Below are positions 1-7,759 of a DNA stretch of 64,000 nt, in pieces. Source of the DNA: Microbacterium sp. LWH13-1.2 (GTDB lineage: Bacteria > Actinomycetota > Actinomycetes > Actinomycetales > Microbacteriaceae); the NCBI RefSeq assembly GCF_038397735.1, contig NZ_CP151635.1, positions 3,224,001 through 3,288,000 of the forward strand, given 5' to 3'. Under the pieces are notes generated by a model. It was not told the DNA's origin. It did not search any database and was given only the letters and a program-made list of their open reading frames with translations. Numbering within the stretch: position 1 is the first letter of the stretch; the number at the start of each line of letters is the position of its first letter. The translations under genes and the position numbers were made by a program.

Positions 1-361
1 CTCCTGCGTCCACCGCGCGTTCCTGTGCCAGCTTGCCCGCGTAGTACGAGGCGTCGATGCCATCGATCCCCACGATCGACAGGGCGACGTGGTGCGCGAC
101 ACCCGCACGCGACTCCGCCGCCAGCAGATTGCGAGTCGCCGTCTCGAAGAACTCCACCGCCTTCGCAGCCGAGAGCGTGGTCGTGTTCGTGACGTCGATG
201 ACGGCATCCGCCCCCTGCAGCCGCTCGACCAGTCCCGCACCGGTGAGCACATCGGCTCCGGCTGACCGCGACAGCACGACCACCTCGTGACCTGCCGCCC
301 GCGCCGCCTCCACGGCGTGCCGACCGACGACCCCTGTTCCTCCTGCGACCGCGATCCTCAT
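1..361 (-). CDS. NAD(P)-binding SDR/NmrA-type oxidoreductase (3' end cut by window)
   Basis: The minus-strand frame starts with ATG at 361 behind an AGAGGA ribosome site and runs off the window edge. The N-terminus MRIAVAGGTGVVGRHAVEAA is a Rossmann dinucleotide motif (GGTGVVGRH), followed by a predicted strand ending VVVLSRS and a VIDVTN segment, typical of atypical SDRs of the NmrA/epimerase kind. It is divergent from an ECF41 sigma factor. ECF41 factors are known to be linked to carboxymuconolactone decarboxylase, oxidoreductase or epimerase (COE) genes, so this is the probable COE partner and target. The substrate is unknown and about 120 residues are visible. Confidence 0.8.
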   Translation of the reverse strand, partial: MRIAVAGGTGVVGRHAVEAARAAGHEVVVLSRSAGADVLTGAGLVERLQGADAVIDVTNTTTLSAAKAVEFFETATRNLLAAESRAGVAHHVALSIVGIDGIDASYYAGKLAQERAVDAG

Positions 362-437
362 CCGATTCCTCTCCGCTCCGGGGCACACGTCCACGCCCTC
401 TGCACCAGATGACGAACCAGCGCCCGAGAACGTGAGG

Positions 438-464
438 CCTCACACTCCACCCTGCTCCGTCGTC
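438..464 (+). promoter_or_regulatory. Possible ECF41-type promoter of the sigma gene
   Basis: CCTCACA at 438-444 is followed after exactly 16 nt by CGTC at 461-464. The reported ECF41 promoter is TGTCACA-N16-CGTC, so the -35 matches at 5 of 7 positions and the -10 is perfect. It lies about 45 bp before the sigma start and would make the gene autoregulated. No equally good copy was seen facing the divergent oxidoreductase. Confidence 0.4.
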
Positions 465-509
465 GTATCCTGCGAAAGCACACTCGCACCCGCATCCGAA
501 AGGCACCCC

Positions 510-1436
510 ATGGACGACGAGCTCGACGACGTCTTCCGCGAACGGCGACGCCTGCTCGCCCTCGGGTATCGGATGACGGGAACGCTGACGGATGCCGAGG
601 ATGTCGTGCAGGAGACGTACCTGCGGTGGTACCGGCTCACCGAAGCCCAGCGGGAGGCGATCGCGAACCCGGCAGGCTGGCTCACGACCGTCGCGGGCCG
701 CGTCGCCCTCGACCTGCTCGGCTCGGCACGTCGTCGGCGCGAGCAGTACGTCGGCCCCTGGCTGCCGGAGCCGGTTCCGTCCGAGCTCTTCGCCGGAGTG
801 ATCGGATCGCGCACGGCATCCCCGCCGGAGGATCCACTCGATCGCATCACCCTCGACGACGACGTCTCCACCGCGCTGCTCGTCGTGCTCGAGGCGATGA
901 CTCCGGCTGAGCGGGTGGCCTTCGTGCTGCATGACGTCTTCGCCGTGCCGTTCGACGAGATCGCCGAGGCCGTGGGGCGTTCTTCCGCCGCGGTGCGGCA
1001 GCTCGCGGCATCCGCCCGCCGTCATGTGCGCGAAAGTCGCGCGGTCGCGGTCCCTCGCGATGAGCACGACCGCGTGGTGCGGGCCTTCCAGCAGGCGACG
1101 CGCACAGGCGAGGTCGCCCCGCTGCTGAAGTTCTTGGCACCAGACGTCGAACTGCGCAGCGACGGAGGTGGCGTGGTCAGCGCCGCACGCAAGGTCGTGA
1201 GCGGTGCCGACAACGTCGCGCGCTTCCTGCTCGGGATCGCGACCAAGAACCCGCACTTCACCGCGGAGGAGCGACAGTTCGGCGACGGGCTCGGCCTGGT
1301 GTTCCGCGACGGCGAGAACGTGCACTCGGTCATGAATCTGCACGTGGAGGCGGGTGTGATCACCCAGCTGTGGATCGTGCTCAATCCCGCCAAGCTCACC
1401 TTTTGGCGATCCCCCCGCCAGGAGACCGCGGAGTGA
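510..1436 (+). CDS. ECF41-family RNA polymerase sigma factor (SigJ-like)
   Basis: This 308-aa sigma-70 family factor has region 2 (ALGYRMTGTLTDAEDVVQE) at about residues 15-45, region 4 (TPAERVAFVLHDVF, then a helix-turn-helix) at about 125-180, and a SnoaL-like C-terminal extension of about 110 residues. ECF41 hallmarks are visible: WLPEP between the sigma domains, DGGG in the extension, and a terminal NPAKL that corresponds to the family's NPDKL. In this family the extension tunes activity in place of a classical anti-sigma factor. The start is ATG 510 behind AAAGG; an upstream in-frame start at 432 lacks a ribosome site. The divergent oxidoreductase is the likely target. Confidence 0.92.
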   Translation: MDDELDDVFRERRRLLALGYRMTGTLTDAEDVVQETYLRWYRLTEAQREAIANPAGWLTTVAGRVALDLLGSARRRREQYVGPWLPEPVPSELFAGVIGSRTASPPEDPLDRITLDDDVSTALLVVLEAMTPAERVAFVLHDVFAVPFDEIAEAVGRSSAAVRQLAASARRHVRESRAVAVPRDEHDRVVRAFQQATRTGEVAPLLKFLAPDVELRSDGGGVVSAARKVVSGADNVARFLLGIATKNPHFTAEERQFGDGLGLVFRDGENVHSVMNLHVEAGVITQLWIVLNPAKLTFWRSPRQETAE

Positions 1437-1453
1437 GCGCCGAGAATCAGCCG

Positions 1454-2374
1454 TCAGCGACCCGACCCAGCGTCGTCTGACACAGCGTCGTCTGACACAG
1501 CGTCGGTGACAGCAGCAGCCGCGATCTCGACGAGCCGCTGATCGCTCCTCTCCTCATGCGCCGTGATCGTGACGACCGCGTCCGCGGCATCGTGGATGAA
1601 GACGTACTGCCCGTACCGCCCGTCCAGACGCCAACCGACGCCCGGCCCACGCCACGCGGCCAGCCCGTAGGAGGAGTACAGGCCACCCGCCCCCGACGCG
1701 ACCCAGTGGGAGTGCATCCGACCGACCCAGCGCTCCGACACGATGCGGTCGTTCCCGAAGCGGCCTCGGTCTCGAAGCACGCGTCCGATCCGAGCCAGCT
1801 CCTCCGTGCGGAGTTCGAGCCCGCTTCCGCCCACGATCCATCCGAGCGGACATCTCAACCACTGCGGGTTATGGATGCCGAGCGGCTGGAACAGACGGGG
1901 CATCAGCCAGTCCCTGACATCGCCGGCGACTGCACCGAGCATCCTCATGGCGACGTAGGTGCTGGCATCCGAGTACTGGAAGTGCTCGCCCGGGCCTCGG
2001 CTCGGACGAGCGAGCATCTCCTGGGCGAGGTCGGGCCAGGGCACCTCCTGATCCCCGAACCATTCGAAGTCGATTCCGCTCGTCATCGAGAGGAGGTGCT
2101 CGAGGGTCACCGCCTCCGCGCCCGAGCCGATATCAGAAACCCCGAGAGCATCGACGGCTCGGGTGTCCAAGGACAGGATGCCTTCGTCGACGGCGATCCC
2201 CGCTGCGAGTGCGCTCACGCCCTTGGACACCGAATACAGGTTCACCCGATCGTCGCTGCGCCACCGGTGCTGGGCGGATTCATGACCGACGAGCACGTGG
2301 AGTCCGTACGCCGCCAGCTGCTCCTCGTCGATCGCACGGACGATGTGGTCGCGGACCGTTTCAGCGAGAGACAT
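1454..2374 (-). CDS. Serine hydrolase, beta-lactamase/class C family (S12)
   Basis: A 306-aa serine hydrolase of the beta-lactamase/D-alanyl-D-alanine carboxypeptidase fold. The active-site SxxK motif is seen as YSVSKG near residue 48, and FQYSDAST supplies the second (Y-x-[ND]) motif. No convincing signal peptide is present, so a cytoplasmic esterase or peptidase role is more likely than antibiotic resistance. ATG 2374 is chosen because GGAAG lies 8 nt upstream; a GTG at 2392 has its purine run too close. The C-terminus carries a duplicated VSDDA encoded by a 15-bp tandem repeat. Substrate unknown. Confidence 0.85.
   Translation of the reverse strand: MSLAETVRDHIVRAIDEEQLAAYGLHVLVGHESAQHRWRSDDRVNLYSVSKGVSALAAGIAVDEGILSLDTRAVDALGVSDIGSGAEAVTLEHLLSMTSGIDFEWFGDQEVPWPDLAQEMLARPSRGPGEHFQYSDASTYVAMRMLGAVAGDVRDWLMPRLFQPLGIHNPQWLRCPLGWIVGGSGLELRTEELARIGRVLRDRGRFGNDRIVSERWVGRMHSHWVASGAGGLYSSYGLAAWRGPGVGWRLDGRYGQYVFIHDAADAVVTITAHEERSDQRLVEIAAAAVTDAVSDDAVSDDAGSGR
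1470..1499. repeat. Two perfect tandem copies of a 15-bp unit
   Basis: GCGTCGTCTGACACA occurs at 1470-1484 and again at 1485-1499, with a degenerate third start at 1500. It is a multiple of three and encodes the duplicated VSDDA in the last residues of the serine hydrolase, so it adds residues without breaking the frame. Confidence 0.9.
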
Positions 2375-2457
2375 GACGCCAGTCTTCCGCACTCCCCCGC
2401 CCCGGCATCCTGCTACCGTCGTCCAGTGCGCACCCGAGCGCAGATGCAGGAGATCCG

Positions 2458-2985
2458 ATGAGCGACCACCAGATCCGGGATGCCGAGACCGCCGACGTCG
2501 AGGCGATCACCGCCATCTACAACGACGCGGTGCTGACCACCACCGCCATCTGGAACGAAGAGGCCGTCACGGTCGACGACCGCACCGCCTGGCTCGCCGA
2601 GCGCACCGAGCGCGGCTACCCGGTGCTCGTCGCGGTCGATGACACGGGTGTGCTCGGCTACGCGACCTTCGGCGACTGGCGCCCGCACAGCGGATATCGG
2701 CACACCGTCGAGCACTCGGTCTACGTGCGCGACGGCCAGCGGGGTCGCGGCATCGGCAAGGCGCTCATGATCGAACTCATCCACCGTGCCCGCGAGCTGG
2801 GCAAGCACGTCATGGTCGCGGCGATCGAGAGCAGCAACACCGGATCGATCATCATGCACAAGCGGCTCGACTTCATGCAGGTCGGGCGCATGCCGCAGGT
2901 CGGTGCCAAGTTCGACCGCTGGCTCGACCTCACCTTCCTGCAGCTCGTGCTCGACGAGCGCCCCTTCCCGGACGAACTGCAGTGA
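2458..2985 (+). CDS. GNAT N-acetyltransferase, phosphinothricin/methionine-sulfone acetyltransferase-like
   Basis: A 175-aa GNAT enzyme with the acetyl-CoA loop QRGRGIGKALM at about residues 98-108 and the family-typical opening IRDAETADVEAITAIYNDAV. The EHSVYVRDGQRGRGIG segment and the ending AAIESSNTGSI...L are typical of the PAT/MddA group, which acetylates methionine sulfone, sulfoximine or phosphinothricin-like amines. Start ATG 2458 has AGGAG upstream, and a TACCGT -10-like box lies about 40 bp before it. The stop overlaps the GTG start of pnuC in GTGA, so the two genes are translationally coupled. Substrate not provable from sequence. Confidence 0.85.
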   Translation: MSDHQIRDAETADVEAITAIYNDAVLTTTAIWNEEAVTVDDRTAWLAERTERGYPVLVAVDDTGVLGYATFGDWRPHSGYRHTVEHSVYVRDGQRGRGIGKALMIELIHRARELGKHVMVAAIESSNTGSIIMHKRLDFMQVGRMPQVGAKFDRWLDLTFLQLVLDERPFPDELQ

Positions 2986-3713
2986 ACCCGCTGCTCTGGC
3001 TGGCCGACGCCTTCAACTCGCAGTGGGTGCTTCCGGGCGGCCAGGTGCTGCTCATCCGCGAGGTGGTCGGCAACGTATTCGGCCTCGCGAGCGCGCTCGG
3101 CGGCATGCAGCGCAAGATCTGGGCGTGGCCGGTGGGCATCGTCGGCAACCTGCTGCTGCTCACCGTGTTCCTCGGGTCGATCCTGAATCCCGACCACGAA
3201 CTGCCGCATCTGCTCGGCCAAGCCGGTCGTCAGGTCATGTTCATCGTCGTGGCGATCTACGGCTGGGTGCGCTGGCGGCAGGCATCGGCCGACGGCGGCC
3301 GGGTCACCCCGCGGTGGGCGCCCAACAGCGCCCGCATCGGACTCGTGCTCGTGATGGTCATCGGCACGATCGCCCTCACTCCCCTGTTCCGCGCGCTCGG
3401 CTCATGGGAGCCCGTCTGGGCGGATGCGTGGACCTTCGTCGGATCCCTGCTCGCCACCTACGGCATGGCGAAGGGCTGGACGGAGTTCTGGCTCATCTGG
3501 ATCGCCGTCGACGTCGTCGGCGTGCCGCTGCTGTTCAGCTCGGGCTTCTACGCCACAGGCCTGATGTACGTGTTCTACGGCGTCTTCACCGCGGTCGGGT
3601 TCGTGGTGTGGTGCCGCGCGCAGGCGAACGCGAAACCCCAGGTCGAGACGATCATGCCCGACCCTCGACCGATCACCTCCACTGTCAAGACCGTCGACGG
3701 CGACCGGGGCTGA
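2982..3713 (+). CDS. pnuC: PnuC-type nicotinamide riboside/mononucleotide transporter
   Basis: A 243-aa polytopic membrane protein of the PnuC family, which facilitates uptake of the NAD precursor nicotinamide riboside. About seven hydrophobic segments are seen. Family features include the first helix region GNVFGLASALGGM with KIWAWPVGIVGNLLL, the YGWVRW motif after the next helix, and a late aromatic segment YGMAKGWTEFWLIWI. The GTG start overlaps the acetyltransferase stop by 4 bp. A strong hairpin follows. No NadR or thiamine gene is nearby, so the ligand is inferred from family only. Confidence 0.9.
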   Translation: MNPLLWLADAFNSQWVLPGGQVLLIREVVGNVFGLASALGGMQRKIWAWPVGIVGNLLLLTVFLGSILNPDHELPHLLGQAGRQVMFIVVAIYGWVRWRQASADGGRVTPRWAPNSARIGLVLVMVIGTIALTPLFRALGSWEPVWADAWTFVGSLLATYGMAKGWTEFWLIWIAVDVVGVPLLFSSGFYATGLMYVFYGVFTAVGFVVWCRAQANAKPQVETIMPDPRPITSTVKTVDGDRG

Positions 3714-3741
3714 CCGGGCCGGACTCGACCGACGAATGTGT

Positions 3742-3772
3742 CGCCCCGTGTCGCGGGGGCTGACACGGGGCG
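3742..3772 (+). terminator. Hairpin after pnuC
   Basis: CGCCCCGTGTC (3742-3752) pairs perfectly with GACACGGGGCG (3762-3772) across a 9-nt loop. A short T run (3783-3786) follows. It separates the GNAT-pnuC unit from the monooxygenase gene, but because it is only about 25 bp before that gene's start it could also act on its leader. Confidence 0.6.
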
Positions 3773-3796
3773 CCTCCCCGGGTTTTGCTTGACCCC

Positions 3797-5182
3797 ATGA
3801 CCCGTCAGATCCGCTTCAACGCCTTCGACATGAACTGCGTCGCCCACCAGTCGTCCGGTCTGTGGCGTCATCCCGACGACCGCTCGCGCCAGTACAACAC
3901 CATCTCGTACTGGACGGATCTCGCGAAGCTGCTCGAGAGCGCGACCTTCGACGGCATCTTCATCGCCGACGTGCTCGGCACCTACGACGTCTACGGCGGC
4001 ACGAACGAGGCGGCGATCCGCAACGGCGCCCAGGTCCCCGTCAACGACCCGATCCTGCTGGTCAGCGCCATGGCGGCGGTCACCGAGCATCTCGGCTTCG
4101 GCATCACCGCCGGCACCGCGTTCGAGCACCCCTATCCGTTCGCACGGCGCCTGAGCACGCTCGACCACCTGACCAACGGACGCGTCGGCTGGAACGTCGT
4201 CACCGGCTACCTGCCCAGCGCCGCGCGCAACATGGGCCAGCACGACCAGCTCGCGCACGACGACCGCTACGACCACGCCGACGAGTACGTCGAGGTGCTG
4301 TACAAGCTGTGGGAGGGATCGTGGGAAGACGACGCGGTCGTCGAAGACCGCGAGCGCGGCGTCTTCACCGACCCGTCGAAGGTGCACCCGATCGGCCACG
4401 AGGGGAAGCACTTCAGCGTTCCCGGCATCCACATCTCCGAGCCGTCACCGCAGCGCACCCCGGTCATCTACCAGGCCGGAGCCAGCCCTCGCGGTGTGCG
4501 CTTCGCCTCGGAGAACGCCGAGGCGATCTTCGTGGCCGCGCCCTCGAAGGAGGTGCTCGCCGGCACGGTCAAGCGCATCCGCGACGCACTGGAGGATGCC
4601 GGTCGCGACCGCTACGACGCGAAGATCTACACGCTGCTCACCGTGATCACGGGAGCCACCAGCGAGGATGCTGCGGCGAAGCACGCCGAGTACCTGTCGT
4701 ACGCGAGCCCCGAAGGCGCACTGACCTTCATGTCGGGCTGGATGGGCGTCGACCTGTCGCAGTACGCGGAGGACGAACCGGTCGGAAACGTCGAGTCCAA
4801 CGCGATCCAGTCGGTGCTCCAGCACCTGAAGGAGGAGGCCGACCTCGGACGCGAATGGACCGTCGGCGACTTCGGCCGCCACAATGCGATCGGCGGCCTC
4901 GGCCCGACGATCGTCGGTTCGGGCGTCGAGATCGCCGACGAGCTGCAGTCGTGGGTCGCGGAGACCGACATCGACGGCTTCAACCTCGCCTACGCCGTGA
5001 CCCCCGGCACCTGGCAGGACGTTATCGAGCACGTCATCCCGGTGCTCCGCGAGCGCGGCGTCTACCCGAACGAGTACACGCCGGGCACGCTGCGCAACAA
5101 GCTGCAGGGCAAGGGCGACCGCGTGCAGGACACGCACCGCGCGGCCCGCTATCGGATCGGCTCGAGCGTCCCGGTCGCCTGA
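3797..5182 (+). CDS. FMN-dependent monooxygenase of the NtaA/SnaA/DszA family
   Basis: A 461-aa bacterial luciferase-like enzyme of the NtaA/SnaA/DszA subgroup, which uses FMNH2 supplied by a separate reductase to oxidise substrates such as nitrilotriacetate or dibenzothiophene sulfone. Supporting segments are GIFIADVLGTYDVYGG, DPILLVSAMAAVTEHLG, the strong family signature GRVGWNVVTGYLPSAARNMG at about 135-155, and PVIYQAGASPRGVRFA. The length is normal for the family. ATG 3797 is preferred, although no clear ribosome site precedes it; TTG 3785 is an alternative. No flavin reductase or transporter gene is adjacent, so the substrate is unknown. The 3' end overlaps the convergent membrane-protein gene by 34 bp. 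Confidence 0.9.
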   Translation: MTRQIRFNAFDMNCVAHQSSGLWRHPDDRSRQYNTISYWTDLAKLLESATFDGIFIADVLGTYDVYGGTNEAAIRNGAQVPVNDPILLVSAMAAVTEHLGFGITAGTAFEHPYPFARRLSTLDHLTNGRVGWNVVTGYLPSAARNMGQHDQLAHDDRYDHADEYVEVLYKLWEGSWEDDAVVEDRERGVFTDPSKVHPIGHEGKHFSVPGIHISEPSPQRTPVIYQAGASPRGVRFASENAEAIFVAAPSKEVLAGTVKRIRDALEDAGRDRYDAKIYTLLTVITGATSEDAAAKHAEYLSYASPEGALTFMSGWMGVDLSQYAEDEPVGNVESNAIQSVLQHLKEEADLGREWTVGDFGRHNAIGGLGPTIVGSGVEIADELQSWVAETDIDGFNLAYAVTPGTWQDVIEHVIPVLRERGVYPNEYTPGTLRNKLQGKGDRVQDTHRAARYRIGSSVPVA

Positions 5183-5616
5183 TCGGAGCCGTCGGGGCGC
5201 TCGTCTCCGTCGCTCGTCGACGCCCGCTCGGGAACGAGCAGCGCGATGCCGAGCAGCAGGCTCACTCCGAGCGCGACCATCTCACCGATCGCCGACTCGA
5301 CGGACATGTGCTCGAGATGCAGCGCGTGGTAGGCGAAGTGCAGAGTCCCGAACACGGTCCAGGCGAGGCCCAGCACGCGGAATCCGATCGGGTCGCGCCA
5401 GACCAGTCCGCCCGCGCTGGCCGCGGCGAGCGCGAGATACATGGCGCCGACATCTCGTATCAGGTGCTCGTTGAAGGGACCGTCTACCGACACCCACGCC
5501 CCGAGAACGCCGGGGAACGACTCGTAGAAGCTCAGTGGCGCGAGGTATGCCCAGCCGCCGACGAACAGACCGAGCAGAGCCGAGAACGCGAGGGCGAGGG
5601 TGTGGAGTCGTCGCAT
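5149..5616 (-). CDS. Four-helix integral membrane protein, unknown function
   Basis: A 155-aa protein with four predicted membrane helices (about residues 5-25, 52-72, 80-105 and 112-132) and a polar tail rich in Asp, Gly and Ser. The layout (N-terminal helix, a PFNEHLIRDVGAMYLALA segment, then a helix hairpin) is reminiscent of the DUF4345-like group of small membrane proteins, but I cannot confirm this without a search. It converges on, and overlaps by 34 bp, the monooxygenase gene. Confidence 0.75.
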   Translation of the reverse strand: MRRLHTLALAFSALLGLFVGGWAYLAPLSFYESFPGVLGAWVSVDGPFNEHLIRDVGAMYLALAAASAGGLVWRDPIGFRVLGLAWTVFGTLHFAYHALHLEHMSVESAIGEMVALGVSLLLGIALLVPERASTSDGDERPDGSDQATGTLEPIR

Positions 5617-5661
5617 ACCCCTATGACGAAACGCGACCGCGGAGTGTGAGGTCGAGCGGGC

Positions 5662-5841
5662 TCACTCGGCCTTCGAGCTGAACAGACCGCGCAGCACCAG
5701 GAAGACGACGACCGCGACGACGAGCACGATCGCGAGCTTGGCGATGAACCAGAGGATCGAGAACAGCGCGCTGACGATCCACCAGGCGATCACCACGGCG
5801 AGGATGACGCCGACGATGGTCCAGAGCGAGTTCTTGTTCAT
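5662..5841 (-). CDS. Small hydrophobic membrane protein (59 aa)
   Basis: ATG 5841 opens a 59-codon frame: MNKNSLWTIVGVILAVVIAW, then a second hydrophobic stretch ending VVVFLVLRGLFSSKAE. Two membrane helices (about residues 7-30 and 33-52) fill nearly the whole protein. Such short two-helix proteins, often annotated as hydrophobic, are common in Microbacteriaceae. GC-rich third positions support coding. The ribosome site is weak and function is unknown. Confidence 0.7.
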   Translation of the reverse strand: MNKNSLWTIVGVILAVVIAWWIVSALFSILWFIAKLAIVLVVAVVVFLVLRGLFSSKAE

Positions 5842-5941
5842 GAATCCAGCCTAGGCGGCGAGGGCACGTCACAGATCCGGATGCTGCGGCGTCAGTACTC
5901 ATGGAGGCGCATTCGGCGCCCTCGTGAGTGAAGGAGACGAC

Positions 5942-6391
5942 GTGACGCACGTCAACATCGGCAAGGTCTACGCAGCCCCGTATCAGGCGATGCTGGAGTT
6001 CGCCGGCAAGGCCGCAGAGGCCGGGACGGATGCCGGGCTCTCGCCGCTGCTCGTCGAACTGGTCAAGGTACGGGCGTCGCAGCTCAACGGCTGCGCCTTC
6101 TGCCTCAAGATGCACTGCGCCGACGCGGTCAAGGCCGGCGAGACCGCCGACCGCCTGGCCGTGCTCGCGGGCTGGTGGGAGTCGCAGTACTTCTCGGCCG
6201 AAGAGCAGGCCGCGCTGCAGATCGCCGAGAACGTGACTCTGATCGGCGACCACGGCCGCCTCGCGGACCGCGGAGTCGACGTCGAGGGCGTGCTGACCGA
6301 GAAGCAGATCGCGGCGGTGACGTGGCTCGCCGTAGTGATCAACAGCTGGAACCGCATCGCGATCAACAGCCACTACCCGGTGCACGGCTGA
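5942..6391 (+). CDS. Carboxymuconolactone decarboxylase/AhpD-family protein
   Basis: A 149-aa AhpD-like alkylhydroperoxidase-fold protein. The redox motif CAFCLKMH (C-x-x-C-x3-H) sits at about residues 47-54 after LVELVKVRASQLNG, exactly as in the family, and NSWNRIAINSHYPV closes the domain. Members act as thiol peroxidases or disulfide reductants, often partnering ECF sigma factors. GTG 5942 is chosen because AAGGAG ends 5 nt upstream; the GTG at 5924 would leave that site inside the gene. A hairpin with a T tail follows, suggesting a single-gene unit. Confidence 0.9.
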   Translation: MTHVNIGKVYAAPYQAMLEFAGKAAEAGTDAGLSPLLVELVKVRASQLNGCAFCLKMHCADAVKAGETADRLAVLAGWWESQYFSAEEQAALQIAENVTLIGDHGRLADRGVDVEGVLTEKQIAAVTWLAVVINSWNRIAINSHYPVHG

Positions 6392-6406
6392 CCGCAGCAG
6401 GACACG

Positions 6407-6430
6407 GGGCGGATGCTGAGGCATCCGCCC
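6407..6430 (+). terminator. Rho-independent terminator after the AhpD-like gene
   Basis: GGGCGGATGC (6407-6416) and GCATCCGCCC (6421-6430) form a perfect 10-bp stem with a TGAG loop, followed by TTT. It lies 16 bp after the stop codon. Confidence 0.8.
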
Positions 6431-6496
6431 TTTCGCATCCGATGCGCTCCCGTCAAGACCCTTCACGGGTGGGCGGATCGGGGCGAGACTGCGAGC

Positions 6497-7537
6497 ATGT
6501 CTGCACCGGCCCTCACCCCTTCCGCCCTCCATGGCATCACGCCGCGCGGTCCGCTCAGCGACGCCGTCATCCGCCGACTGACCGGTGGCGACGTCGACGA
6601 TCTCGGTGCGCAGGCCGAGGCCGCACTTGCGGCGAGCGCCGACGTCGTGCGCGATGACGACATCCAGCTCGCCCTCTTCGTGCTCTACGCGTCGTCGTAC
6701 GGTTCTCTTCCCGACCTCGACCCGACCCTCGAGTGGGACACCGCGCTGATCGCGACGCGGGGGCTGCTGGAGCAGGCGTTCGAGCGCGCTCTGCGTGCCA
6801 CGGTGCCGATGCCCGAGCTCCCCGAACCGACCGTGGATGCCGTCGGACGAGCGCTGTTCGCCCTCGCGGATGCCGACACCGGGCCGAGCCTGTCGCGCTA
6901 TGTCGCGAAGAAGGCGACGGACGAGCAGATGCACGAGTTCTTCATGCAGCGCTCGATCTACACGCTGCGCGAAGCCGACCCGCACTCCTGGGCCATCCCC
7001 CGTCTCAGCGGCCGGTCGAAGGCGGCGCTCGTCGAGATCCAGTCCGACGAGTACGGCGCAGGGCGGCCCGACCGGGTGCACGCGACGATCTTCGCTCGGG
7101 CCATGCGCGGCGCCGGACTCGACGACGCCTACGGAGCCTACGTCGACGACGTCCCGGCGATCACGCTCGCCTCTCTCAACTCGATGTCGATGTTCGGCCT
7201 CAATCGGCGCCTCGTCGGAGCCATCGTCGGCCATCTCGCGGCATTCGAGATGACGTCGTCGATCCCCAATCGTCTGTACGCCGACGGCCTGCGCCGCCTC
7301 GGCTTCACCGAGGACGTGACCGACTACTTCGACGAGCACGTCGAGGCGGATGCCGTGCACGAGCAGATCGCGGCGCGCGACCTCGCAGGCGGGCTGGCCG
7401 AGGACCGACCCGATCTGCTCGCCGACATCATGTTCGGCGCAGCCGCGTGCCTGACCGTCGACGGCTGGGCGGCGGGGCACATGCTCGACTCCTGGACGCG
7501 CGGCGAATCGTCGCTGCGACCGAGGGCGGATCGATGA
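6497..7537 (+). CDS. Iron-containing redox enzyme, haem-oxygenase-like fold
   Basis: A 346-aa helical protein matching the iron-containing redox enzyme family (haem-oxygenase-like di-iron fold). Candidate metal ligands are seen in EQMHEFFMQRS, in VEIQSDEYGAGRPDRVHATIFARAM (E...E-x3 and H) at about residues 175-200, and in FDEHVEADAVHEQIA at about 278-292. The ATG at 6497 is used; an upstream frame from 6413 has no support. The stop overlaps the next ATG in ATGA, so it is translationally coupled to a CDGSH iron-sulfur protein, a recurrent actinobacterial pair. A plausible role is iron-dependent oxygen or redox chemistry fed by the Fe-S protein; the substrate is unknown. Confidence 0.85.
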   Translation: MSAPALTPSALHGITPRGPLSDAVIRRLTGGDVDDLGAQAEAALAASADVVRDDDIQLALFVLYASSYGSLPDLDPTLEWDTALIATRGLLEQAFERALRATVPMPELPEPTVDAVGRALFALADADTGPSLSRYVAKKATDEQMHEFFMQRSIYTLREADPHSWAIPRLSGRSKAALVEIQSDEYGAGRPDRVHATIFARAMRGAGLDDAYGAYVDDVPAITLASLNSMSMFGLNRRLVGAIVGHLAAFEMTSSIPNRLYADGLRRLGFTEDVTDYFDEHVEADAVHEQIAARDLAGGLAEDRPDLLADIMFGAAACLTVDGWAAGHMLDSWTRGESSLRPRADR

Positions 7538-7740
7538 ACGCGCGCGAGGATGCTGTGACGATCACGGCCTATCCCGACGGTCCGCTGCTCGTGCGCGGCG
7601 CCGCCGTGCTGGAGACCTCCGACGGCGAGCCGATCGAGGTCACGCGCCGCACGGTGGCGCTGTGCCGCTGCGGTCTCTCGACGATCAAGCCGTTCTGCGA
7701 CGGCACGCACAAGGCCGCCGGCTTCCGCACGGATTCGTGA
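7534..7740 (+). CDS. CDGSH-type iron-sulfur protein
   Basis: A 68-aa protein with one CDGSH motif, CRCGLSTIKPFCDGTH at about residues 44-59. This gives the C-x-C-x2-S-x3-P-x-C-D-G-x-H pattern that binds a [2Fe-2S] cluster through three Cys and one His. It starts inside the stop of the haem-oxygenase-fold gene (ATGA overlap), so both products are probably made together, with this one as an electron-transfer partner. Confidence 0.93.
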   Translation: MNAREDAVTITAYPDGPLLVRGAAVLETSDGEPIEVTRRTVALCRCGLSTIKPFCDGTHKAAGFRTDS

Positions 7741-7759
7741 TCGTGCGCCGGCCGGTCGT

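Noticed and set aside
3862..5649. 595-codon plus-strand frame across the monooxygenase
   Set aside because: It is an Arg/Pro-rich out-of-frame shadow of the NtaA-family gene, typical of high-GC DNA.
5621..7480. 619-codon minus-strand frame
   Set aside because: Antisense shadow of the AhpD-like and iron-enzyme genes; Arg/Val/Gly-rich with no domain.
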